From positions 15,934,001 to 15,998,000 of the forward strand of contig NC_065877.1 of the NCBI RefSeq assembly GCF_933775445.1: a stretch of DNA of 64,000 nt, written 5' to 3'. The stretch is from Argentina anserina (Eukaryota > Streptophyta > Magnoliopsida > Rosales > Rosaceae). The notes under the pieces were generated by a model. That model did not search any database and was not told where the DNA came from. It saw only the letters and a list, made by a program, of their open reading frames with translations. Position numbers and translations under genes: made by a program. This document shows positions 54,790-64,000 of the stretch, one piece after another (the stretch's first letter is position 1; every line of letters starts with the position of its first letter).

Positions 54790-56969
54790 CTCCATAGATA
54801 TCTCTTCTCCGTTTTTTTCTCCGGCAAGAGGATTAAGACAAGGTGATCCCCTTTCACCTTACTTGTTCTTGTTTGTTAGTGATGTTTTAAGTTCTCCGAT
54901 TCACATTACTCCTTAGGCTCCTCCAGTTAGCCACCTTCTCTTTGCAGATGACTCACTGTTTTTTCTTCAAGCTACTTTGCATAATGCTCATTAGCTGTGG
55001 TATTTGTTAAATCTTATAGTTCAGCATCTGACCTGCTTATCAATTATGCGAAGTCTGCGTTGTTTTTTAGCCCTAATACAGAGGCACCATTGGTTCATCA
55101 CATATCAATCCAGGGCGTTATTTGGGGATTCCAACTCTTTAGGGCTGCTCAAAAATTGCAACTTTGTCTTATGTCAAAGAAGCTATTATCTGAAAGCTCT
55201 TTGGATGGAATACTGGCTACCTAACACAGGCTGGTAAGGAAGTGTTAATTAAATCTGTGGCTCAAGCTGTGCCTACCTATCCTATATGTGTTTCAAATTT
55301 AGGAAGACTCTGTTCTCATTTGAATTCCATTATGACAAAGTTTTGGTGGGGTAATAGGGGATTATCTGGAATGCATTGGATAAATTGGTCTTCTCTTGGT
55401 CTTCCTAAGTCTCATGGTGGTATGGGATTTCGTGATTTTCATCACTTCAACCAAATCTTGCTTGCAAAACAGGGATGTCGACTGCTTCATAATCCAAATG
55501 CATTATGGTTTCGACTATTACAAGCTTGGTATTTTCCATCTTCTTCATTTCTTGAAGCTCGTTCAGGGACCTCACCTTCTTGGCTTTGGTAGAGCCTTCT
55601 ATTTGGCAGAAAGTTGCTTTTGAATTTTGGGGCACATCAAATAGGTAATGGGTCTCATTTGTCAGTTTGGAACTCAAATTGGATTCCACATCTCCCTGAT
55701 ATGCATCTTCATCCTCATCAAGTCATTGATCCATCTTTGATGGTTTCTTCTCTCATTGATTGGACAACTAGATCGTGGAACTCAAGCTTTATTTCCCATT
55801 CCATATCCCCTCATGAGTATAACGCAATTCAGGCTATCCCTTTGATATTTCCTTTGTGTACTTATCCTCAGGTGAAATCTGGATTATTCTCTGTAAAGAG
55901 TGGTTATCATGCTCGACACGCTTAAGCTATGTCTACCTTAAGTCCTCTGCCTACTTCTTTCGGTCCCAATACTCAGATACTATGGAAGAAAGTTTGTTCC
56001 ATTCGTGCTACCCCTAAAGTGAAGTACTTCCTTTGGCGTGCACTAACCAACTATGTGGCAACTCGGGCAAATCTTTGTCACCGCCATCTAGTAAGTAACC
56101 CTTCGTGTCTTTTTTGTCATCAAGCTCTAGAAAAAATAGAACATCTTCTTTTTGCTTTCCCTTGGTCACAAAAGACATGGTTTCTACATCTTTTTGGTTA
56201 TAAACGTCATTTCTCTTCTCCTACTTTCAGCCTAGCCTCTTGGCTTTGTCAATTACATTTTCCACCTTCTATTTCAACCTCACTTGCTACCTCCATTCTC
56301 TCTCACTTTTCCTTTCTCCTTTGGAATATTTAGAAACGTCGTTGTTCTTCAATGTTCTCTTTTACTATTCCTAATCCTGCTTTGGTAGCTTTTCAATCTT
56401 TTCTTTCTTCCTCTGAGTTTCTTCTTCATCACTCTTCCCCTCATGTACCTGTTGCCTGAGTGGTACCCTCATGGCCACCTCTAAAACCAAAATGGTTTCC
56501 TCCTTTTCCTTCCCAAATAAAACTCAATTATGATGCATCATGGTCTTGTAATGGAGTGGGACTAGGAGTGGTTGTCAGAAATCCAATTGGAACTTTGATT
56601 TCTGGGAAGGCGGTTCATACTTTTGCTGCTTCTCTGTTGGTTGCAAAGGCTTTAGCCTTACAATTGGCAGTTGCTCTTACTCTACCTGCAGCTCATTTTA
56701 TTTTCGAATCAGACTCATCCCAACTTGTTAAAATGCTCATTGATGATAAGTTTCCAGCATATAGGATTGCGTTGCCCATTGCCGACAATATTCGAGCCCT
56801 AACAGTTGATCTTGGTTCTTTTAGCTGGTGTTGGACCAACGAAATGGCTAATAAGGTAGCTGACATGGTTGCTTCGTTTGTCCGAAAGGGAGAGTGTCCA
56901 ACTGACTGGGTTCAGTTTCCACCTCTCTTGCTGTCTTCTTTGTTTTATCTAGATTTGTTTCAGGTTTAG
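54790..56969 (+). mobile_element. 5'-truncated LINE (L1-type) retrotransposon
   Basis: ORF2 remnants appear in order over 2.2 kb. The reverse transcriptase block FFSPARGLRQGDPLSP is at about 54815, then SHLLFADDSLFF with the FADD catalytic pair (about 54930, after a stop). The thumb region with SSAS-LINYAKSALFFSP follows. The zinc-binding RT region has KFWWG...HWINWSSLGLPKSHGGMGFRD (55330-55440), then WKKVCSIRATPKVKYFLWRA and C-x2-C...H (about 55980-56150). A C-terminal RNase H domain lies at 56460-56969 (KLNYDASW, FESDSSQLV, NEMANKVAD). ORF1, the endonuclease and early RT motifs are missing. Several stops break the frame, and no poly(A) tail is evident. A dead plant L1-clade copy. Confidence 0.92.
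56460..56969 (+). pseudogene. LINE RNase H domain, open but orphaned
   Basis: 169 open codons form a nearly intact RNase H1-type domain: KLNYDASW (first Asp), a GVGLGVVVRN strand, AKALALQLAVALTL (the Glu position of the catalytic helix appears lost), FESDSSQLVKML (second Asp) and NEMANKVADMVA (final acidic position). It belongs to the truncated LINE and has no start or promoter of its own. Confidence 0.75.
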
Positions 56970-57088
56970 TACTTGTGTTTTTTATCCTCATCTGTTTTGA
57001 AAGAAGGCTATGTAAGTGTCTTTTTAATGCAGGTCTTCATCTCCCTCAATTCAGGTCTTTATCAAGTATAGGTCGCAAAAGATGCAAA

Positions 57089-57490
57089 ATGAAGGACGAC
57101 AGCAGGTGGTCCAAGGACCTTCCTGATGAATTGATTGAAATGATTGTGAAGTGTCTAAGCCTAGATTCAATCAAATTCGATGTTGTGTGTCCTTCTTGGA
57201 GAAGTGTCTCATCACAATGGTTTGAACAGGTAACCTGACTTCCATAGCTCTTGAAATCGGTTGAGCTTGTAGACTCAAAAACTGTGAATTACAGTCTCTA
57301 CAGTGTAAGTGAAGCCGCAGTCTACAACCTCAAGTATCCAAGAGAAATGCCAAATTTGCCGAAACAACTATTATTTGGCATAGAGAAAACCCTTCAACCC
57401 AATATGCAAATCCACGTGGATTTGACATACCCTCTAATCATGTCAAATTTGACCTCTCGGATAATTAGACGGTTTAGACCTCTAATTTAA
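57089..57490 (+). pseudogene. F-box gene fragment (DUF295-like)
   Basis: The first part, 47 codons from ATG 57089 to a GT donor-like site after 57229, reads WSKDLPDELIEMIVKCLSLD then CPSWRSVSSQWFEQ. This is an F-box that would contact SKP1 in an SCF ubiquitin ligase. A second open piece (57251-57490) contains YSLYSVSEAAVYNLKYP, reminiscent of the start of DUF295 domains. The rest of the protein is absent and stops follow. It may be a truncated gene; a functional short product is unlikely. Confidence 0.6.
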
Positions 57491-59021
57491 TTTTTAACTA
57501 AATGTTATTCAAACCTCCTTAATTTTCTGAAAATGCTCATAATCTAATAAAATTAATAAAAAACTCTATTTTTAACTTAACAATCCATCAATTGATTGCA
57601 ACATATTATAACTATATAGAGTCTCTCGAACTGGTTTGTTCAGAATCGTTCATCATACCATAAATAATATTTATCTACAATTTATAATAAAACAAAATGC
57701 ATCCAAACGGGCAGATTACAGTATACTGGAAGACTGACACAATTAAAAATTCGAAAAAAAAATAAAAGTCTACAAAGTGATAACAATATTTTTGTATGGA
57801 TGCATGTGAATTCTTGAAAATGATATTGTCATAGTCTAGCTAGATGATGGAGAAGTCCGTTTGAAATTATCACATTTAAAAAATTGAGAAATCAAATGTA
57901 TGATATTGAGATAATTGTTTTTTATTTTTTTTATTTTTTTATTTATCTGCATAGGTAATTTAGTGTCAATTGATCAAGTCAATACTAATTTGAAAAAAAA
58001 AAGAATTAAGTGTTGTTTTAGGAGGTACAAATAAAAGTTCATTTAACATATCTCAAAAGCAATGTGAATTATTATTATTATTATTATTATTATTATTGTT
58101 CTTTATCTTTCGATCTCTCCTCTTCTTTGTATTGTTCACACAAATGTGTTTGGTATTAATGCATATTTACCGCTTATTTAAGTTTCAGATTTAACATTTC
58201 AATCAGAGATAAAATTTACCATGTCACATGTCAAAACATTTAAAAAAAACATTTGAAATTTCCGTTAGAGTATCTTTAGTAAAGCTAATCATATTTTAGT
58301 TAAATTTCAACCAAAATAGCTTAAAAGTCATTTTGGCTAATCAATTTAAAAATGCGTCTATATCAGTTTTCTTTATTTTAGCTTTATTTGAACTCCAAGT
58401 ATTAATTACATAACAAAAAAATATTTTAAATTTATTTATAAATTATATATAATTTCATACTGAGAATGTTTTAAATTCAAATTATTTAATTTTAAGCTAT
58501 CTCACTAGACAAATATGTAGGGTGAGATAACTTAAAATTTAAGTAACATTATTCTTCTTAAAAAGCAAAATATATTCTCTAAAATAATTAAAAAAATATA
58601 ATTAAGAGTATGCTTATTAAACTACATTAATGTGAGTCTGCTAAGTTTCTTTTGTCCGGAATCTTTTGTATGGATGGATTCAATTTAGAAAGTAGCCACT
58701 CTATCTCTCCATGTTTCCTCGGGACGAACAATAACATGATGATAGACCCACCCAGCCCTCTGAGCTGGCTTCTCTTTTGACTCGTTGCCAGCAGCCATGT
58801 GGCTTCCTCCCAATTTCAAAGCCCCACGAATTACGCAACTACCCCAACCCCTATCCTAGCCGTTGCACACCTTTTCTACCTCAACAACTCAATTATCACA
58901 TGCAACCAAACCAAGGGTAAACCCGTCATATCACCATTGCCCTCACTCTCGTAGATTTTCCCCTCCACAGTGAGCACTAGCGAGCAAAACCAAAACAAAC
59001 TCCCCTCAACGATCAAAATCA

Positions 59022-59057
<36 letters not shown>

Positions 59058-59095
59058 AGGGTTTGGAGTTTGGAGTTTGGGTTCGAAATCGAGTT
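57491..59095 (+). other. Intergenic and AP2 gene promoter/leader
   Basis: AT-rich sequence with an (att)n microsatellite at about 58068-58097. The last 350 bp become GC-richer and carry the AP2 gene's 5' flank, ending in a (ct)n-rich leader (about 59023-59058). A clear TATA box is not evident. CT/GA tracts of this sort are binding sites for plant BPC/GAGA proteins. Confidence 0.5.
59023..59058 (+). repeat. CT microsatellite in AP2 gene leader
   Basis: About 17 CT dinucleotides with one ttt interruption, ending 38 bp before the start codon, probably transcribed in the 5' UTR. Confidence 0.9.
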
Positions 59096-62000
59096 ATGGC
59101 TTCTTCGTCGTCGGATCCCGGTCCGAAGACCGAGAGCGGCGGCGGCGGAGGTGCGGAGGCATCCGAAGCGGTGGCGGCGGCGACGGATCAGCAGTTGCTT
59201 TTCAGAGGGCTGAAGAAGGCGAAGAAAGAGAGAGGCTGCACGGCGAAAGAGCGCATCAGCAAAATGCCTCCGTGTGCCGCCGGAAAACGCAGCTCCATTT
59301 ACCGTGGAGTCACTCGGTCAGTCTCTCTTTGCTTACCTCACAAGTATTGTTGTATCAATTCGATTGTTTTTTGTTTTCGCGCTGAAGATTTATGGAGTCT
59401 GATTTAGTTAGAAAATGTATTATTGGTACATAAACATTTGAGTAATTGTACATGGACTTTCATCAACGATATGTATGAGCCTGAGTTTGTTAATTTTATT
59501 TACATTCCATTTACTTGTTATAATTTCAAGCCAAAAGAAGCATATTCGAGCTTTGGATTGTAGAAGTTGATTGGTGTTTTGTTGTTGCAACTGTAGGCAT
59601 AGGTGGACGGGCCGCTACGAAGCTCATCTCTGGGATAAGAGTACCTGGAACCAGAACCAGAATAAGAAGGGAAAGCAAGGTCTCTCTCTCTCTCTGCGAT
59701 TCAAGTTTATTTATTTGTTATCTCTGTGTCTGTCTCTGGATCTGTGAATTGATCTATAGTTGCTAACTGTGTTTATCTTACTGCCCTGCATGGAACCGGT
59801 TGGCGCACAATTCAATATTTCAGTTTACTTGGGTAAGTTGGTTGCTTCTATTCTGTAAAGTATCTTGAGGAGCTTGCTATTATTGTGCATATGTCGAGTT
59901 GATCCTTGAATAGCATATGTAATTTGCAGGGGCATATGATGATGAAGAGGCTGCAGCCAGAGCTTATGATCTTGCTGCCTTGAAATATTGGGGCCCTGGA
60001 ACTTTGATTAATTTCCCGGTGAGATTATTGATCTTGATTTAATAGATTTTTTGGATTGTTTTTTTATTCAGATGAAAGCATATATATGTTCCAGCACTTG
60101 GGTTCTTCTTCCCTTTATCTTGAGGATCATATACTCCCTGGAAAGAGAATACATTAGTGTGTTTCTTATATCAGGGCCTTAGTTTCATTCTTTCTCCAGA
60201 TTTGGAAATGCACATATTTAAATACTTGTGGTTACATCTGAATCTGAAGACTTTTCAAAGTATTCTTCTTGTAATTAAATTTATCAATTTCAGATTTTTT
60301 TTTAGCATTTTCTCAACTGCACTCTTTTATAAATTGCAGGTTACTGATTACACAAGAGATCTCGAAGAGATGCAGAATGTTTCAAGGGAGGAATATCTTG
60401 CATCTCTTCGCAGGTATGATATCTAAGAACATATTTGAAATTGATAGCTGCCACATTGCTTACAGTAGATTTTTCTCTGGCAGGAAGAGCAGTGGCTTCT
60501 CTAGAGGAATGTCTAAATATCGTGCCCTCTCAAGGTATGCTTACAATTATATGTTACTTATGTGCATCATATGTTTAGTTTTTGCTCATAGATGCAGAGT
60601 TATGTGAAGGTTAAATTTCTGTTGATTCAGTCTTTTTAGTTTTTATCATGTTAATGTCCTTTTTTTCTCCCCATCCCACACATGGTAATGGGCAATGAAA
60701 ATGTGCTATGATACTTGATCACCAGTAGTTGATTTGTTTGGCCTGCATGCTCGTAGAGTAGTTAAAATATTGATCTTAACTCTTTAGCCTTATAAACAAT
60801 ACTCATTGGTATATTCTATCAACAGTCCATTGTGTGGTGATATCATATATGTGGCACTTCTCTTACTGTATTATAGGGCACCATTCAGTTGATTCCATGC
60901 GTTGGCAGCTTTTCATTTTTAATTATTTTAAACTCATTTTGTGCCATCACATAACAGCCGTTGGGAGCCACCGTTTGGTCGTATGGGTGCATCTGAATAC
61001 TTCAATAACATTCATTATGGTACGTCATCAACATACTTTAAACTGAAGCTTTATTAAGAAAAGAGATATCTGCTGAATCAGTCTCCATGTACTCCATCTG
61101 CCAACATTGGCTGACATATGCTGGCTTTTGAATTTCTTAAATTGCTGTCACCTGGATTACTACCTGAATCAGTGTTAACTTTCCTTATTTTATGTCATTT
61201 TTAGGCACAGGAGATGATCCAGCAACAGCAAATGAATTTTTAGGAACGTTTTGCATTGAAAGAAAGATTGATTTAACAAGCTACATCAAGTGGTGGGAGC
61301 CTAACAAAACTCGTCAAGCGAATAGCATCATTAAATCATCTGAGGATGTGAAACATGGTTATGCTGGAGATAGTGGAGGTGAACTTAAAACATTGGAATG
61401 GGAAACCCAGCCTACTGAACCATACCAGATGCCCCGTTTGGGTGTCTGCCATGATAGTAAAAAACAGAAAAGTACCAGAGTCTCTGCCATGAGCATCTTG
61501 TCACGGTCACCTGCTTATAAAAGCTTGCAAGAGAAAGCATCAGTTAAACAAGAAAGTAATGCAGATAATGACGAGAAAGAAAACAAAAATATGATTCACA
61601 AAAAAGATTATGGCAAGGCAGTTGAGAAATTGACAAGTCATGATGGTGGGGATGAGAGACTGAGTGCTGCATTAGGGATGAGCGGTGGATTGTCTCTCCA
61701 GAGGAATACATTCCCATTGTCTCCATTCTTGTCTGCACCACTGCTGACCAACTACAATATGATGGATCCATTAGTAGACCCCATTCTTTGGACAACTCTT
61801 GCTCCTGTTCTTCCTGAGGTTGGTATACTTTCTCATTCTATTCCAAGATAAATGAAAACTGTATTTGTCTTGCCAAATCACTTGCATTTGGTATTTGTTT
61901 GCTCATTGCACCAAGTAAAATTGTTATTATATTTTGGCAAAATACACCCCAAACTTGGCTGAAATTGTCAATTTGCACCCCGAACTTGCATTTGAGTCAA

Positions 62001-63274
62001 TTTACCTCTTAAACTTAGTAAAAATTGCCGATTTGCTGTTTTTATTAAATTTAACTGTTTCTATTCAATTTTGCGTCACATGTTATGCACATGAGGGGTA
62101 ATGTTGTCATTTTCTATTTATATTTTTCTTAAAAACAAATAAAAATATTCTTTAAAAGGAGGATTATTTTTTAAATCAAATTATTTATTTACATCTTTTT
62201 TCTACATACTTAACCCTATTTCTACTTCTAAATATATAAATCAATAACATGTTTAAAAAAAAACAAAAAAAACATAGTAGTAAGTGTTCCTCTTAAGTAA
62301 TTTATTAATTATTTCATTATTAAATATATAATGACAATATTGGCTCTCAAATGAATGACATGTGACTTAAAATTGGATCGAAAACATTAAATTTAACGGA
62401 TGAGGTGCAAATCGGCTATTTTTACCAGGTTTAGGAGGTAAATTGACTCAAATGCAAGTTTGCACTTGCAGTGCAAACTGACAATTATAGCCAAATTTGG
62501 GGTGTAAATTGACATTTTTGCTTTTTATTTGTCTTGACTTAATCTTGTAAATGACCACTATTTTCAAATATACATATTGAGCTACTTCCTTTACGCAATT
62601 TGTTGAAAGATCAAATATAAACTGGTTGGTCAGATATCAAGGCACCATTGTTATGTTATTTTATATTCATTAGATGATTTAGATCTATAAAGTGATCTTG
62701 ACTAGAACACAAGGCCTAAGCTAGTTTCTTTTTGCCGTTTGGTGAAAATGGCATGGCCGGTCATGGTTGGTCAGTCGGACAGACAACATGGCACCATTTC
62801 CTAAATATCTGATAAAGGAAGTAAAGCTATATTTAGAAATAATATACATCAAATATCATTGTTGGCCTTCCTGATACAGACTAGTAGACAGTATATAAGC
62901 TGGCAAGATCACATGTACTTCCATGTCAAGGAAGGACCTGTATAAGTTAGTCCTATATATGCACTTAACTTGTCATCTATCGGTACTCAAATGCTAGGTG
63001 GCATGATTAAGTGTAAAACAAAAGTGCTTCATGATATAAAAAGTTGAAACAGCTAATAAAATTCTCTCCGCACACTTGTTAATATGGGAAGGCCGAAATG
63101 TAGAGTTTCTTCCACTGATTTTGCTTTTACCTAGTGCAATCTCCACACACTTGTTAATATGGGAAGGCCGAAATGTAAAGTTTCTTCTAATGATTATGCT
63201 TTAAACCTATTGCAATGCAGGTAACAAAGGCTGAGACCAGTGGAAGTTTTACTTTGTTTCGACCTGAAGAATGA
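59096..63274 (+). CDS. AP2-family transcription factor (At2g41710-like), 9 exons
   Basis: A 418-aa frame assembles from exons 59096-59316, 59597-59679, 59824-59832, 59930-60018, 60340-60413, 60484-60534, 60958-61019, 61205-61818 and 63221-63274. All are GT-AG with consistent phase. The first AP2 domain is about residues 68-134 ([40 protein letters not shown]). The 9-nt exon 3 supplies its VYL. The linker and a degenerate second AP2 repeat follow (about 169-228, [20 protein letters not shown], ending IKWWE). The first domain binds DNA in the nucleus. The C-terminal half is low-complexity and ends TLFRPEE. Arabidopsis At2g41710 is the likely counterpart. I see no miR172 target site. The in-frame stretch upstream from 59063 lacks an ATG, so 59096 is the start. 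Failure to splice intron 8 would end the protein at 61851. Confidence 0.94.
61937..62521. mobile_element. Palindromic MITE in AP2 gene intron 8
   Basis: Arms of about 100 bp are inverted copies (acaccccaaacttggct, gcatttgagtcaatttacct, aaaattgccgatttgc against aaatcggctatttttac, aggtaaattgactcaaatgc, agccaaatttggggtgt). The centre is about 380 bp, AT-rich. The termini gcaaaa are inverted. A clean TSD could not be paired, so the superfamily is open. It lies well inside the 1.4-kb last intron. Confidence 0.8.
63065..63216 (+). repeat. 76-bp tandem duplication at the last AP2 acceptor
   Basis: Copies 63065-63140 and 63141-63216 share cacacttgttaatatgggaa, ggccgaaatgta and agtttcttc, and end tagtgcaat and tattgcaat. 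The second copy runs directly into gcag, the exon 9 acceptor at 63217-63220. The branch-point region of this splice site is therefore duplicated. Confidence 0.92.
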
Positions 63275-64000
63275 CATCCCCTTTTCGGTTTCTCTGCAAG
63301 TTTATGTACTGACAATTGATGTCCATTTCCAGTTCTGGAGGGGTTTGTCTCATTGCTTGTGCAGTAGTAGTCAAGAAGCTCAGGAAATGCAGTCTTGACA
63401 ACAAGGCTTTACATATATGTAGCAGGGTTCATATTACACGGAGTGTAGAGAATATAAAAGGGAGAGGAAGTCGTATCTAATGTCAGATAAGGTATAGACA
63501 ATGTATTTTACCATATGGTTCAGAAGTGTTGAAGTGGTAACCTTCAGTTTTGCTAAACAAAGTTCAACACATCAGGTCCTGATTGTACTACGTTGTACAG
63601 GAAATATGCCCAAATTGTAATCATATATAGCTGTTGTTAGTCTCTTCTCTCATTGTTCTGTCTATTTCATAGTACCATAATCTCCGTAGTTGATTTACAT
63701 CTAGTATTTTATCTTAGAACCATCATTCATTCTCTTCGGCTCATTCTAGTGAACATGGCCTCCTTTATCAAACATGGCCTTCTAATTGATCATCTATATG
63801 ATTGAGTTTCAAAGAGACTTGTATTTGACATTAACTTTCGACGTGAACTGAAAGGCCAAATGATAGCTGTAGCCCTTTTCACAGATCTCCAATGTACGGC
63901 TTATACTAGGTAAGCTTGGTGCAATTGTGTCGTTGGCTATGCTATTGATGTTGCACTTGTTTTGGGGCATCGATTGCTAACTTGCTAATAAACAACATTG
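63275..64000 (+). other. AP2 gene 3' UTR and downstream flank
   Basis: About 725 bp after the stop. T-rich, gene-proximal sequence with attgta/tgta motifs near 63580-63625 is consistent with a plant 3' UTR. No further gene begins before the window ends. Confidence 0.5.

Noticed and set aside
59063..59095. Upstream extension of the AP2 protein
   Set aside because: It would begin at TTG; the first in-frame ATG is at 59096.

Overview
This is a plant nuclear DNA window, AT-rich and intron-bearing, from a eudicot. A Rosaceae-like source is my impression from the repeats, not a proof. Introns are GT-AG. Four full-length genes can be read, separated by long stretches of transposon debris.

Layout. 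1-2440: long-LTR-like repeat. 2690-6019: dead Ty1/copia body with its 3' LTR. 7446-9350 and 11244-12095: two non-autonomous hAT elements with perfect 8-bp target-site duplications (TSDs). 12600-13442: GC-rich block of unknown origin. 14060-15260: a three-copy degenerate repeat. 15589-16177 and 25647-26262: two copies, in opposite orientation, of one TIR element family carrying paired tRNA-like modules. 16717-18120: large TGTCAC-type minisatellite. 22564-24186 (minus): intronless gene for a single-pass membrane protein. 27145-29556: a Pack-MULE (9-bp TSD, ~200-bp TIRs) holding a broken DnaJ/zinc-ribbon gene fragment that is itself split by a 950-bp solo LTR. 30972-31330: small TRIM-like element.

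33315-35672: intronless DYW-type PPR gene of 785 codons. 36119-37150: truncated pseudogene copy of the RRP12-like gene. 40870-51244: complete 18-exon RRP12-like gene (1153 aa), whose introns hold tandem duplications and a MULE-type MITE. 52118-54088: MITEs, a small RRP12 exon scrap and AT microsatellite. 54790-56969: 5'-truncated LINE. 57089-57490: F-box fragment. 59096-63274: complete 9-exon AP2-family transcription factor gene (418 aa) with a conserved 9-nt micro-exon and a MITE in its last intron.

The genes are independent nuclear genes and do not form a pathway: organelle RNA editing (PPR), nucleolar ribosome assembly (RRP12), transcription (AP2) and a secretory-membrane protein. I found no virus, toxin gene, CRISPR array, rRNA gene or convincing functional tRNA gene. 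Exon models come from reading frame continuity and GT-AG sites by eye; no alignment or expression data were available.
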